NCBI RefSeq assembly: GCF_001952855.1
Contig: NZ_LPNO01000016.1
Span: forward strand, 1 to 64,000
Source: Pseudomonas sp. ATCC PTA-122608
GTDB taxonomy: Bacteria; Pseudomonadota; Gammaproteobacteria; Pseudomonadales; Pseudomonadaceae
Direction: 5' to 3'
Length of the DNA: 64,000 bases
The notes beneath the pieces were generated by a model. The model was not told the DNA's origin. It did no database searches and saw only the letters and a list, made by a program, of their open reading frames with translations. This document shows, one piece after another, positions 8,800 through 17,499 of this stretch; the stretch's first letter is position 1; each line of letters opens with the position of its first letter. A program made the translations under genes and the position numbers.

Positions 8800-10413
8800 A
8801 TGTCCCAACCCAAACCCGTGCGCAACGTGCTGTACATCATGTGCGACCAACTGCGCCGCGATTACCTGTCGTGCTATGGCCATGCCCATCTGCACACCCC
8901 CAACATCGACCGCCTGGCCGCCGCCGGCGTGCGCTTCAGCCGAGCCTACACCCAGGGCACGATTTGCGGCCCGTCGCGGATGTCGGCCTATACCGGGCGC
9001 TATGTCAGCAGCCATCAGGTGGCCTGGAACGCGGTGCCACTGCCCCTGGAAGAACTGACCATCGGTGACTACTTGCGGCCCCACGGCATCCGCACCGCAC
9101 TGGTGGGCAAGACCCACGCCACGCCCAATCTCGAAGCCCTGCAACGCCTGGACATCGACCCCGACAGTGCCCAGGCTCAACCGCTGAATGAGGTCGGCTT
9201 CGAAGCCTATTTTCGCCACGACGGGATCTTCCCCGACAGCCCGCTGTTCACCGAAAAACGTGAATCCGCGCCCTACACCCACTACTTGCGCGAACAGGGC
9301 TACGACGGCACCAACCCCTGGCACGAATGGGCAAATGCGGCGGCCGGTAAATCCGGGGAAATCCTCAGCGGCTGGCACATGCGCAACGCTCACCTGCCGG
9401 CGCGGGTGGATGAACAGCACTCGGAAACCGTCTACACCACCGACCGCGCCATCGACTTCATCACCGAGCAAGGCGAGCAACCGTGGTGCCTGCACCTGTC
9501 GTACATCAAGCCGCACTGGCCCTACATCGCCCCGGCGCCGTACCACGCGCTGTACTCCGCTGAGCATGTGCAGGCGCCGATTCGGCCGGCGCCCGGAAAG
9601 GAAAGTGATCACCCGGTGTACCACGCCTTCCGCCAGCATCAGGAGAGCCTGAATTTCTCCCGGGATGAAGTGCGGCTTAACGTGATCCCGACCTACATGG
9701 GCCTGATCAAGCAGGTGGACGATCAACTCGGCCGGCTGTTTGATTTTCTCGAAAGCAATGGCCGCTGGGACGACACGTTGATCGTGTTTACCAGCGATCA
9801 TGGTGACTTCCTCGGCGATCATTTCCTCGGTGAAAAGGAATTCCTGCTGGAGCCTGCAGTGGGTATTCCGCTGATCGTGCGCGACCCTCGGGCTGCCGCC
9901 GATATCAGCCGTGGCTCGGTGGACGAGCGCCTGGTGGAAACCATCGATGCGCTGCCGACATTCCTGCAAGCGCTGGGATTACCCGGTGCCGAACACCGCC
10001 TGGAAGGCCGCTCGCTGATCCCGCTGCTGCACGGTGAAAACATCACCTGGCGCCGCTACGCCATCGCCGAATACGACTACGCCTTCCAGGCCCCGGCTCG
10101 GGAACGCCTGGACCAGCCCATCGACCGCTGCCGCATGACCATGGTGCGCAGCGAACGCTGGAAATACCTGGCCTACGACGGTTACCGCGCGCAGTTGTTC
10201 GACTTGCAGAATGACCCGCAGGAATTGCATGACCTGGGCACCGACCCGGCGCACGCGGATGTGCGCGAGGCGCATCGGGGTTATCTGTTTGAATGGCTGC
10301 GAGGCTTGAAGCGGCGCACCACCATCAGCCACGCCGAGATTGATCTGCGTGGCCAATGGTTCAGGTATGGAGAGCCGGAAGCGGAGAAGGTGGTGCAGAT
10401 CGGGGTCTGGTGA
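8800..10413 (+). CDS. Type I sulfatase / alkaline-phosphatase-superfamily hydrolase
   Basis: The 537-aa cytoplasmic-type enzyme shows no signal peptide. The nucleophile motif CGPSR is at residues 56-60, fitting the C-x-P-S-R sulfatase signature whose Cys56 is oxidised to formylglycine by a maturation enzyme not present here. Metal ligands are visible in 'MCDQLRRD' near residue 16 and in 'FTSDHGDFLGDH'. The fold covers arylsulfatases, choline sulfatases and phosphonate monoester hydrolases. The spacing and 'NAVPLPLEELT' segment resemble the last group, so the ester cleaved is uncertain. Its place in the block argues for releasing sulfate from imported esters. Confidence 0.85.
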   Translation: MSQPKPVRNVLYIMCDQLRRDYLSCYGHAHLHTPNIDRLAAAGVRFSRAYTQGTICGPSRMSAYTGRYVSSHQVAWNAVPLPLEELTIGDYLRPHGIRTALVGKTHATPNLEALQRLDIDPDSAQAQPLNEVGFEAYFRHDGIFPDSPLFTEKRESAPYTHYLREQGYDGTNPWHEWANAAAGKSGEILSGWHMRNAHLPARVDEQHSETVYTTDRAIDFITEQGEQPWCLHLSYIKPHWPYIAPAPYHALYSAEHVQAPIRPAPGKESDHPVYHAFRQHQESLNFSRDEVRLNVIPTYMGLIKQVDDQLGRLFDFLESNGRWDDTLIVFTSDHGDFLGDHFLGEKEFLLEPAVGIPLIVRDPRAAADISRGSVDERLVETIDALPTFLQALGLPGAEHRLEGRSLIPLLHGENITWRRYAIAEYDYAFQAPARERLDQPIDRCRMTMVRSERWKYLAYDGYRAQLFDLQNDPQELHDLGTDPAHADVREAHRGYLFEWLRGLKRRTTISHAEIDLRGQWFRYGEPEAEKVVQIGVW

Positions 10414-10435
10414 CCCGAAACGACCGATAAGCTTT

Positions 10436-10529
10436 TGTGGCGAGGGAGCTTGCTCCCGCTGGACTGCGTAGCAGTCCCATTTTTTTGGGGCCGCTTCGCG
10501 CCCCAGCGGGAGCAAGCTCCCTCGCCACA
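10436..10529. repeat. REP pair, second family
   Basis: Inverted arms 'tgtggcgagggagcttgctc' (10436-10455) and 'gagcaagctccctcgccaca' (10510-10529) enclose a spacer. The element lies between the convergent sulfatase and atsK genes and may also act as a transcription barrier for both. Confidence 0.85.
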
Positions 10530-10545
10530 GGGATTTGCGTTGGAG

Positions 10546-11451
10546 TTATAGGCCGCGGGTGGTCTGGCTACGCTGCCCCTGCACGCTCACCGGCACATCG
10601 CCCTTGAGCGTCACCCGGCGCACGATGCGCTCCTGGGTGCCGTAGTCGTCCACTGCGTAATGCTGGGTGGCGCGGTTGTCCCAGATCGCCACGTCGCCGG
10701 TGTTCCAGCGCCAGCGCACGGTGTTCTCCAAGCGAGTGACGTGGCTTTGCAGAAGGTTGAACAGGTGCGCCGAATCCACCTGTGAATAGCCCTTCAGGCG
10801 TTTGACGAAGTGTCCCAGCAGCAGGGTCTTTTCGCCGCTGACCGGGTGCACACGCACCACCGGGTGCTCGGTCTCGTAGACCGTCGAGGTGAAGATCTTG
10901 CGGTATTCCTCCAGCTTCTCCGGCGACACATCCGGCTTGCGCGCGGCGTAGTCGTATTCGTTGCTGTGCACGGCCCAGAGCTTGTCCGCCAGTTCGCGCA
11001 GTTCGGCATTCAGGTCGTTGTAGGCCGCCGCGGTGTTGGCCCAGACGGTGTCGCCACCCGAGGCCGGCGCCAGCACCGAACGCAGGATCGAGGCTTTCGG
11101 GTAGGCATCAACAAAGGTCACGTCGGTGTGCCACGAGTTGGCGCGCTGGCCACGGGCGCCGTCCAGTTCCAGCAGGAACCGCGTGCCGTCGCGCACCGGA
11201 ACGGTGGGGTGGGCAATCGGCTCGCCAAGCAAGTGGGCGAAGGCTTCCTGGCTCTGGTCATCGAGGTGGGTCTGCTCGCGGAAGAAGATCACCTTGTACT
11301 GCACCAGCGCCTGCTGGATGGCGTCGACAGTGGCGGCGTCCAGCCCGCCGGATAAGGTGATGCCACGGATCTCGGCGCCGATGCGTCCGGCCACCGGGTG
11401 GATATCCAGCGCCAGGGCGACGGGTTGAACAGCTAGTGCGGCGTTGCTCAT
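10546..11451 (-). CDS. atsK: Fe(II)/2-oxoglutarate-dependent alkylsulfatase AtsK
   Basis: The 301-aa TauD-family dioxygenase oxidatively cleaves medium-chain alkyl sulfate esters to an aldehyde and sulfate, using 2-oxoglutarate, O2 and iron. The facial triad is visible as His108-Asp110 (in NSWHTDVTF) and His264 (in ATQHYAV), with 2-oxoglutarate-binding Arg residues near 275 and 279 (ERIVRR). This numbering agrees with what I recall for AtsK of P. putida S-313, as does the total length, so the assignment over TauD taurine dioxygenase is strong. I chose MSNAAL at 11451, which has AGGG eight bases upstream. It is divergent from the second LysR gene. Confidence 0.88.
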   Translation of the reverse strand: MSNAALAVQPVALALDIHPVAGRIGAEIRGITLSGGLDAATVDAIQQALVQYKVIFFREQTHLDDQSQEAFAHLLGEPIAHPTVPVRDGTRFLLELDGARGQRANSWHTDVTFVDAYPKASILRSVLAPASGGDTVWANTAAAYNDLNAELRELADKLWAVHSNEYDYAARKPDVSPEKLEEYRKIFTSTVYETEHPVVRVHPVSGEKTLLLGHFVKRLKGYSQVDSAHLFNLLQSHVTRLENTVRWRWNTGDVAIWDNRATQHYAVDDYGTQERIVRRVTLKGDVPVSVQGQRSQTTRGL

Positions 11452-11634
11452 GGTGATGACCCTCATGTGCCAGCTTTCGGTTGGGAGTAGCGTGCAACAA
11501 GGCTCTATTCATATGCATTTTAGGTCTAGCAAATGAACGAATGCTTCGTTGACGGAATAAGAGCTTGCATTTAAAACCTCAGCTCCCCCGGTCGCAAATG
11601 CCTTCGACCTATTTTTAAAATGCCAGGAAAGCAT
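11452..11634. promoter_or_regulatory. Divergent atsK/LysR control region
   Basis: The 183-bp spacer holds 'ATATGCATTT' at 11511-11520, 'GAATGC' near 11539, 'TTGCATTTAAAACC' at 11565-11578, and two AAATGC words near 11596 and 11618. 'TGCATTTAAAACC' resembles 'TGCATAAAACCC' before the sulfatase. Candidate binding sites for one or both LysR paralogues; inference. Confidence 0.4.
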
Positions 11635-12555
11635 ATGGATCTTCGCCAACTGCGCTACTTCATTGCCCTCAACGAGCACCGCAGTTTTGTGCGTGCTGCC
11701 GACGCCATGGGCATCACCCAACCGGCGTTCAGCCGTAGCATCCAGGGGCTGGAACAGGAGTTCGGCTGCGTGCTGGTAGACCGTGGCAACAAGGACCTGC
11801 GCCCCACGCCCGAAGGCCAGGTGGTGTTGCAACACGCCCTGACCCTGGTGCACGGCGCAGCCTTGTTGAGCAGCGAAGTCACGCGCATGACCAAGCTGGA
11901 TGCGGGCGAACTGCGCTTCGGTTGCGGCCCGGCGCCGGCGGTGAAACTGGTGCCGGATGCGGTGGCGCGCTTTATCACCGCGCACCCGAAAATCCGCACC
12001 AGTTTCCAGGTGGATAACTGGGAAAAGCTCAGCCGCAGCCTGAGCCGTGAAGAGATCGAATTTTTTATCGCCGACATCCGCCAGTTCGAGTCCGACCCGA
12101 ACTTTCAGACCCGGCCACTGACGCCCAAACGCGGGGTGTTTTTCTGCCGCCCGGGGCACCCGCTGCTGGCCAAGGACAGCCTGTCGACCAACGACATGTT
12201 TGATTACCCGTTGGCCGCGCCGCTGATTTCCCAAGGCACTCGCAAACTGCTGGCGAATCTCAGCGGGCGCATGGATTTCTCACCGAGCATTCACACCGAA
12301 CATTTCCCGGCATTGGTGAAGATCGTGTTGCAGTCGAATGCGATTGGCGTGGGCACCGAAGAGGCGTTTGCCGAGGACATTGCCAAAGGTGAGCTGGTGC
12401 TGCTGCACTGGCGCAACCTGCCGCAGAACCTGGAGAGCCTGAATGCTCGTTGCGGGATCGTCAGCCGCACCGGTTTTCGCTTGTCGCCGGCGGCGAAGGC
12501 GATGATCGAGACGCTGGTGGCAGTGGATCAGCAGGAGGTGAGTGTGGCGGTCTAG
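11635..12555 (+). CDS. LysR-family regulator of the sulfate-ester block (paralogue 2)
   Basis: The 306-aa LysR protein has its helix-turn-helix at residues 1-60 ('LRQLRYFIALNEHRSFVRAA', 'TQPAFSRSIQGLEQ') and the shared effector-domain motif 'GELRFGCGPAPA'. I chose the ATG at 11635 because AGGAAAG lies just upstream; a start five codons earlier is open but overlaps this site. Divergence from atsK makes it the best candidate regulator of atsK. The protein parallels the LysR at 7647 along its full length, which suggests duplication followed by specialisation. Confidence 0.88.
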   Translation: MDLRQLRYFIALNEHRSFVRAADAMGITQPAFSRSIQGLEQEFGCVLVDRGNKDLRPTPEGQVVLQHALTLVHGAALLSSEVTRMTKLDAGELRFGCGPAPAVKLVPDAVARFITAHPKIRTSFQVDNWEKLSRSLSREEIEFFIADIRQFESDPNFQTRPLTPKRGVFFCRPGHPLLAKDSLSTNDMFDYPLAAPLISQGTRKLLANLSGRMDFSPSIHTEHFPALVKIVLQSNAIGVGTEEAFAEDIAKGELVLLHWRNLPQNLESLNARCGIVSRTGFRLSPAAKAMIETLVAVDQQEVSVAV

Positions 12556-12606
12556 TGCACCGCCACACTCACTCCCGCTACGAAGGAAGCTTGCGATAGG
12601 GGGCCT

Positions 12607-13608
12607 TCAGATTCCGGCGGCCGCCAACTTCGGCGCCACCCAATCGCTCACCTGGAACGGCTTGCGGATCAACCGCTGCTGCGATGCCAGGTCCACCTTG
12701 TCCTGCAACTTGGCGAGGAACACCGGGTCGAGGGTCGACGGGAAAATCTCGCTGAGTTTCTGATCTTGCAAATCATTGGTCAGTATCACCGGTGGATAAC
12801 TCGCCAGCCCCGACACCAACTGGATGTAGGCCTGCTTGTTGTTGTCATCGGTCAGCCATTGCACTGCTTGCTGCTGCGCTTTGAGTAGCGTGGCCACGGC
12901 TTCGGGATGCTCATCGACAAATTTGCCACTGCCCACCAGCACGCTCTGAATACTGCCGGCGTCGCCCAGGTCCTTGGTGCTCAACGGGATTTCGGCCAGG
13001 CCCTTGGCCTGCAATGCGCTCAGGCCCGAACTGCCCCAGGTCGCGTCGATCTGCTTGGCGGCCAGTGCGGCGACGGCGGCGTTGAAGTCCAGGTTGATGA
13101 CTTTCAGGTCTTTTTCACTCAAGCCCTGGCTGGCCAATGCACTGTCGAATGACAGTTGGCTGGCGGTGCCGCGGAACACCGCAACACGCTTGCCCTTGAG
13201 GTCCTGCAGGGTCTTGATGCCCGAACCCGGCACCACCCCTAGATAATGTTTGACGCCTCGGGCGCTGGCACTCAACAGGCGTGTGTCGAGGCCGTTGGAT
13301 TTGCCGATGATTGCCGCGAGGTCGCCCAGGTAGGCCAAGTCCACCTGGCCATTGGCGAAGGCTTCATTGATCACGGGGCCCGCGCCCTTGAAGAAATTCC
13401 ACTGGATCTTGATGCCCTGGTCGGCGAAGGCCTTTTCGAAGATCTGCTGTTGGCGCAGCACGTCCACTACACCACCGCCGCTGTGTTGGGTACCGGCGGT
13501 GAGGTCGGGCACGGCGATGCGGATTTCCTTAAGGTCGGCAGCCTGCACCAGCCCGGCCAACGCCGTGCCGGCAACGAGGGTGATCAAGCGTTTGAAGGGC
13601 AGCTTCAT
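12607..13608 (-). CDS. atsR: Periplasmic sulfate-ester/sulfonate-binding protein (AtsR/SsuA family)
   Basis: The 333-aa exported protein has a signal peptide ending near residue 23 (LAGLVQA) and the SsuA/TauA/NitT periplasmic-binding fold, seen in 'KEIRIAVPD', 'QVDLAYLGDLAAI' and 'LKGKRVAVFRGTA'. It captures a sulfur-containing anion for the adjacent importer. AGGAG precedes the ATG by eight bases. It is divergent from the permease gene rather than in the same operon. Homology alone cannot tell sulfate esters from alkanesulfonates; the neighbouring atsK favours sulfate esters. Confidence 0.82.
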   Translation of the reverse strand: MKLPFKRLITLVAGTALAGLVQAADLKEIRIAVPDLTAGTQHSGGGVVDVLRQQQIFEKAFADQGIKIQWNFFKGAGPVINEAFANGQVDLAYLGDLAAIIGKSNGLDTRLLSASARGVKHYLGVVPGSGIKTLQDLKGKRVAVFRGTASQLSFDSALASQGLSEKDLKVINLDFNAAVAALAAKQIDATWGSSGLSALQAKGLAEIPLSTKDLGDAGSIQSVLVGSGKFVDEHPEAVATLLKAQQQAVQWLTDDNNKQAYIQLVSGLASYPPVILTNDLQDQKLSEIFPSTLDPVFLAKLQDKVDLASQQRLIRKPFQVSDWVAPKLAAAGI

Positions 13609-13744
13609 AGGGGGTGCTCCTGAGGGCGGCGGTAGCCTGGGGAGCAGAAAGTAGGCATAAGCGGGTCAAAACTATAAATACTATAAATTCACAATTTAAT
13701 AGCTTTCAGATCTATAGGCAGCCAAACGCAGGCCCCAGAAGGCT

Positions 13745-13792
13745 ATGCATCAACAGCATGGAAAATATTCTCCAAATGCATTGGATGCGTGT
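13745..13792. promoter_or_regulatory. Candidate operators in the atsR-atsB spacer
   Basis: ATGCATCAACAGCAT at 13745-13759 is a dyad of ATGC and GCAT with a seven-base centre. 'CCAAATGCATTGG' at 13772-13784 is a near-palindrome. Both lie in the 286-bp spacer between atsR (minus) and atsB (plus). The rest of the spacer is AT-rich around 13665-13705, consistent with promoters. Confidence 0.45.
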
Positions 13793-13894
13793 CAGGTAGC
13801 GGCTTTTAATGGCTTTTCTTATCCCTCAATCGTCTTGATTGTTTGTTTATAAGATCAAAAAAACATAAAGCCCACCGGACAACGGAGGTCATCC

Positions 13895-15493
13895 ATGGCC
13901 CGAATCTCGCTGTTGAGCCTGCCACTGGCGGCCCCTGCCCAAGGGCGGCAGCCACGTTGGCCGCACCTGGGCGAACGCCTGTTGCCCTGGCTGCTGCCGC
14001 TGGCGTTGTTCGCACTGTGGTGGCTGGCCAGCCGCAATCACTGGATGAGCGAGCAGATTCTGCCCGCCCCGTCGCTGGTCTGGAGCAGCGCGGTGGAGTT
14101 GGCCGGCGGCGAGTTGTGGAGCCACTTGGCGATCAGCCTGCAACGGCTGTTTTGGGGCTTGCTGGCGGGGGTGAGTGCCGGGGCATTGCTGGGGGCGCTG
14201 CTGGGTTTCAGTCCCCGAGCGGAGCGCCTGGTGTTCCCGACGTTCAGCGCCTTGTCGCAGGTCCCGACGCTGGCGTGGATCCCGCTATTCATGGTGTTTT
14301 TCGGAATTGGCGAAACCCTCAAGCTGGTGGTGCTGGTGAAGGCCATTGTGGTGCCGGTCACCCTGCATACGCTGGTGGGGGTGCGCGACGCCCAGCCCGG
14401 CCTGCGTGAAGCCGCACGGGTGCTGCGCCTGCCCTCTCACTTGTTGATCCGTCGCCTGATTCTGCCGGCCGCATTGCCGGCGTTCATGGCCGGTGTGCGC
14501 CTGGCCCTGGCCGCCGGCTGGACCTCGTTGCTGGCCGTGGAGCTGCTGGCCTCCAGTGAGGGCATCGGCTACCTGATGGTGTGGGCGCGGCAGCTGTTCA
14601 TGCTGGATATCGTCTTCGTGTGCATCGTGGTGATCGGCGTGCTGGGCGTGGTCATGGACCGCGGCGTCGGCTGGCTGGACCGCAAGTGGGTGCACTGGCC
14701 GCATCCGGCCACCGCACAGATTCGCCGTGGCCCGCGCTACCAAGGCTGGCAACGCCTGCAACCATGGCTGCTGCCGCTGGGTTTAGTGGCGCTGTGGCAA
14801 CTGGCAACACAGCAGGCCTGGGTGGATCCGAACATCCTGGTCAGCCCATGGGCAGTCCTGCAAACCACGGTGGCCGGGGTGCTGGACATGAGCCTGGTCA
14901 GCGCCCTGGCCCTGAGTCTCGGGCGAACCTTGGGCGGCTTGGTGCTGGGTGGTGGAATGGGCTTCATCGTCGGCTTGCTGCTGGGCCTGTCGCGCACCAG
15001 TGAACGGGTACTCGGCCCGACGCTCGCCGCCCTGCGCCAGATTGCGATTTTCGCCTGGGTCCCGCTGCTCACTGCCTGGTTCGGCCTCGGCGAACTGGCC
15101 AAGTGGGTGTTCATCGCCCTGGCCGCGTTTTTCCCGCTGTTTATCGCCACCCAACGCAGCGTGCTCAACCTGTCTGCGCAACTGAATGAGGCCGCCCAAG
15201 TCCTGCGCTTGAGCCTCGGCCAGCGCCTGCGCCGCCTGGTGCTGCCGGGTGCGGCAGCGGGGATTTTTGCCGGCCTGCGCCTGAGCCTGATCTACGCCTG
15301 GCTGGGCACCATCGGCGCTGAATATTTCATGCCGTCCAACGGCGGCATCGGCAGCCTGATGATCGGTGCCCAGCAACTGCTGCGCATGGACCTGATCATG
15401 AGCGGCATGCTCCTGGTGGGCCTCACCGGCGCCGCTCTCAACCTTATCGGCCAACGCATCGAAACCCGCGCCACGCGCTGGAGACACGCATGA
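13895..15493 (+). CDS. atsB: Fused double ABC permease for sulfate esters (AtsB-like)
   Basis: The 532-aa inner-membrane protein is two SsuC-type permease domains in tandem. Domain 1 covers about residues 20-260 and domain 2 about 285-530. Each has its own EAA coupling loop ('EAARVLRLPSHLLIRRLILP' and 'EAAQVLRLSLGQRLRRLVLP'), where the ATPase docks. Ordinary sulfonate permeases are ~260 aa homodimers, so one gene here supplies the whole channel. This matches the unusual fused AtsB of sulfate-ester importers. GGAGG lies six bases before the ATG. It overlaps the ATPase gene by four bases. Confidence 0.85.
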   Translation: MARISLLSLPLAAPAQGRQPRWPHLGERLLPWLLPLALFALWWLASRNHWMSEQILPAPSLVWSSAVELAGGELWSHLAISLQRLFWGLLAGVSAGALLGALLGFSPRAERLVFPTFSALSQVPTLAWIPLFMVFFGIGETLKLVVLVKAIVVPVTLHTLVGVRDAQPGLREAARVLRLPSHLLIRRLILPAALPAFMAGVRLALAAGWTSLLAVELLASSEGIGYLMVWARQLFMLDIVFVCIVVIGVLGVVMDRGVGWLDRKWVHWPHPATAQIRRGPRYQGWQRLQPWLLPLGLVALWQLATQQAWVDPNILVSPWAVLQTTVAGVLDMSLVSALALSLGRTLGGLVLGGGMGFIVGLLLGLSRTSERVLGPTLAALRQIAIFAWVPLLTAWFGLGELAKWVFIALAAFFPLFIATQRSVLNLSAQLNEAAQVLRLSLGQRLRRLVLPGAAAGIFAGLRLSLIYAWLGTIGAEYFMPSNGGIGSLMIGAQQLLRMDLIMSGMLLVGLTGAALNLIGQRIETRATRWRHA

Positions 15494-16305
15494 ACGCACC
15501 TATCGTCAGCTTCACCCATGTGGGCAAATCCTTTGACGTCGACGGCTTCGAACTGGAGGCCATATGCGAATTCAACCTGGATATCGCCGAAGGTGAGTTC
15601 GTTGCGATCGTCGGCTCCAGCGGCTGTGGAAAATCCACCCTGCTGCGCTTGCTGGTGGGCCTGGACACACAGTTTCGCGGCCAGATCAGCGTCGATGGCA
15701 AGGCCGTCAGCGGGATTGGTGGCGAGCGCGGCATCGTGTTCCAGGAACACCGTTTGTTCCCTTGGCTGACGGTGGAAGAAAACATCGGCCTGGGCCTGGT
15801 CAACGAGCCCCTTAGCGTTGCCGAAAAGCAGCAGCGCATCGGCGATTTTATCGAGCTGGTGGGCCTCACCGACTTCACTCGTGCCTACCCGCACCAGCTG
15901 TCGGGCGGGATGGCGCAACGGGTGGCGATTGCCCGCGGCCTGGTGGCCAGCCCGCGCATCCTGCTGCTGGACGAACCCTTCGGCGCCCTCGACGCCCTGA
16001 CCCGCCAGCAGATGCAGGACGAACTGCTGGCCATCCGCGCGCGGGCGAAAATCACCACGATCCTGGTGACCCACGACGTGGAAGAAGCGATTTTTCTCGC
16101 CGACCGCGTGGTGGTCATGGAGCCCCGCCCGGGGCGGATCAAGCAGGTGGTGGACATCGCCCTGCCCCATCCGCGCCAGCGCAGCAGTTTCGACTTCCAT
16201 CAGTTGCGTGAAGAACTGCTGCACGAACTGATCAGCGACGATCACTACCAGCCGCCGGTGCGCGAACAGATCCGCGACCTGCCCCTGGCCTTTATTGCCT
16301 GCTAA
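15490..16305 (+). CDS. atsC: ABC transporter ATPase for sulfate esters (AtsC-like)
   Basis: The 271-aa ATPase has Walker A GSSGCGKST at residues 42-50, the signature LSGGMAQR, Walker B '[12 protein letters not shown]' and a switch His in 'LVTHDVEEA'. It belongs to the SsuB/TauB nitrate-sulfonate family. The ATGA overlap with the fused permease indicates translational coupling. With atsR and atsB it makes a complete importer. Final residues after the ATPase core (about 230-271) form a short C-terminal tail with no recognised domain. Confidence 0.85.
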   Translation: MNAPIVSFTHVGKSFDVDGFELEAICEFNLDIAEGEFVAIVGSSGCGKSTLLRLLVGLDTQFRGQISVDGKAVSGIGGERGIVFQEHRLFPWLTVEENIGLGLVNEPLSVAEKQQRIGDFIELVGLTDFTRAYPHQLSGGMAQRVAIARGLVASPRILLLDEPFGALDALTRQQMQDELLAIRARAKITTILVTHDVEEAIFLADRVVVMEPRPGRIKQVVDIALPHPRQRSSFDFHQLREELLHELISDDHYQPPVREQIRDLPLAFIAC

Positions 16306-16318
16306 CCAGGAGTAATCC

Positions 16319-17398
16319 TCAGTGCGTCGCCGTTTCAGCCGGATTGATCGCTACAGACGAATCGGCAATGCGCTCAAACCGATTGGCCCGGGCAAACGTG
16401 CCGAAATCGTTAAAGCGCACACCCATCTCAGCCATCACCTTGTGCGCCGTTTTCACCGTCATCTGGCGGATGTAGAACGGCTCCTTGACCACGAAATGAT
16501 GGATCCCGTGGGTGCTGCCGAAGTTGAAGCAGAACGCCTGCAACGGCCACAACCACCACGGGTTGAGCACCTGGGTTTGCTGGATCACATTGCCCGGCTC
16601 AATGTCGCCGTAGTAGTGCATGTTGGAGCTGACAAAGTGCAGGCAGAAAGTGCGCAGCACGTTGGGGCCGATGATCACCACGGCGGCGATGTCGATGACG
16701 TGCATCACTGCCAGCGTGTTGGCCGACCAGTCGATTGGCGCGCCCAGCAGGCTGGCGATGCCATTGGCAGCATGGAAGCCGAGGAACACATACCAAGCGC
16801 CCCAATGCAGCAGCGCCAGCGGTGCGTAGACCAGCGCCGTGCGCTTGAGAATGCCCAGCTTGTGCTTCCAGGTCGGTGCGCGCAGCACCCGGATCAGCGC
16901 CGACATGATGTTGTCGCCGACCATCAGCAGGCGTGCGAAGCCCCACGGCTCACCATTGGTGATTGCACGCTCTTCGATATCGGTTTCGCTGCCGGACACC
17001 TTGTGGTGATTCAGGTGAATATGGCGTCGCACCCAAGGGTTGATGGTGCTGGGTCGCGCCAGCCACACCAGGCCCATCATCAGGTTGTGGGGCAGGCGTT
17101 GCTTGCGAAAGTACATGCTGTGGATCAGGTCGTGTTCCAGCTCGTGGGTCAATGACGCGAGGAACGCGTTGAGCAGCAGGCACACCCACCACGCCATGTG
17201 CCCGGTGATGTACAGCGACGCTGAACCCAGCATGCCCACCAGAGCAAAGGCCAGGATGCCCGCACCCAACGCGTCCTGATGCAGCAGCCACGGGTGGCGC
17301 TGGCGCAATAACAGGCCCTCGGCCAGCACCACTTCACGAATATGCGCTGAACGCTGCTGTGCGTTCATCTGCCGGGGGCTTGCAGAAGTACCGTCCAT
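16319..17398 (-). CDS. Membrane fatty acid desaturase/hydroxylase-family protein
   Basis: The 359-aa integral membrane di-iron enzyme shows the three histidine boxes: HELEHD, HIHLNHH and HGIHH. Hydrophobic pairs surround the boxes (about residues 50-95 and 180-250). I chose the start MDGTSASP at 17398; a longer open frame adds 32 residues that look like noncoding upstream DNA. Substrate is unknown. The motifs fit the broad FA_desaturase family better than AlkB hydroxylase. It is divergent from an AraC regulator 101 bases away and convergent with the atsC end, so it is not part of the importer operon. Confidence 0.8.
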   Translation of the reverse strand: MDGTSASPRQMNAQQRSAHIREVVLAEGLLLRQRHPWLLHQDALGAGILAFALVGMLGSASLYITGHMAWWVCLLLNAFLASLTHELEHDLIHSMYFRKQRLPHNLMMGLVWLARPSTINPWVRRHIHLNHHKVSGSETDIEERAITNGEPWGFARLLMVGDNIMSALIRVLRAPTWKHKLGILKRTALVYAPLALLHWGAWYVFLGFHAANGIASLLGAPIDWSANTLAVMHVIDIAAVVIIGPNVLRTFCLHFVSSNMHYYGDIEPGNVIQQTQVLNPWWLWPLQAFCFNFGSTHGIHHFVVKEPFYIRQMTVKTAHKVMAEMGVRFNDFGTFARANRFERIADSSVAINPAETATH

Positions 17399-17499
17399 GC
17401 TTCCATCCTCTGTCTTATTGATGCGTACATCCTGCCCTATGCGATCTGGCGGGACGCTAGCCCCACACGCCAACCTGTTGACCGCAAGCGCCAATCAAC

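Noticed and set aside
16319..17398. Alkane hydroxylase AlkB
   Set aside because: Histidine boxes are desaturase-like (HELEHD, HIHLNHH, HGIHH), and the AlkB-specific motif and rubredoxin partner are absent.
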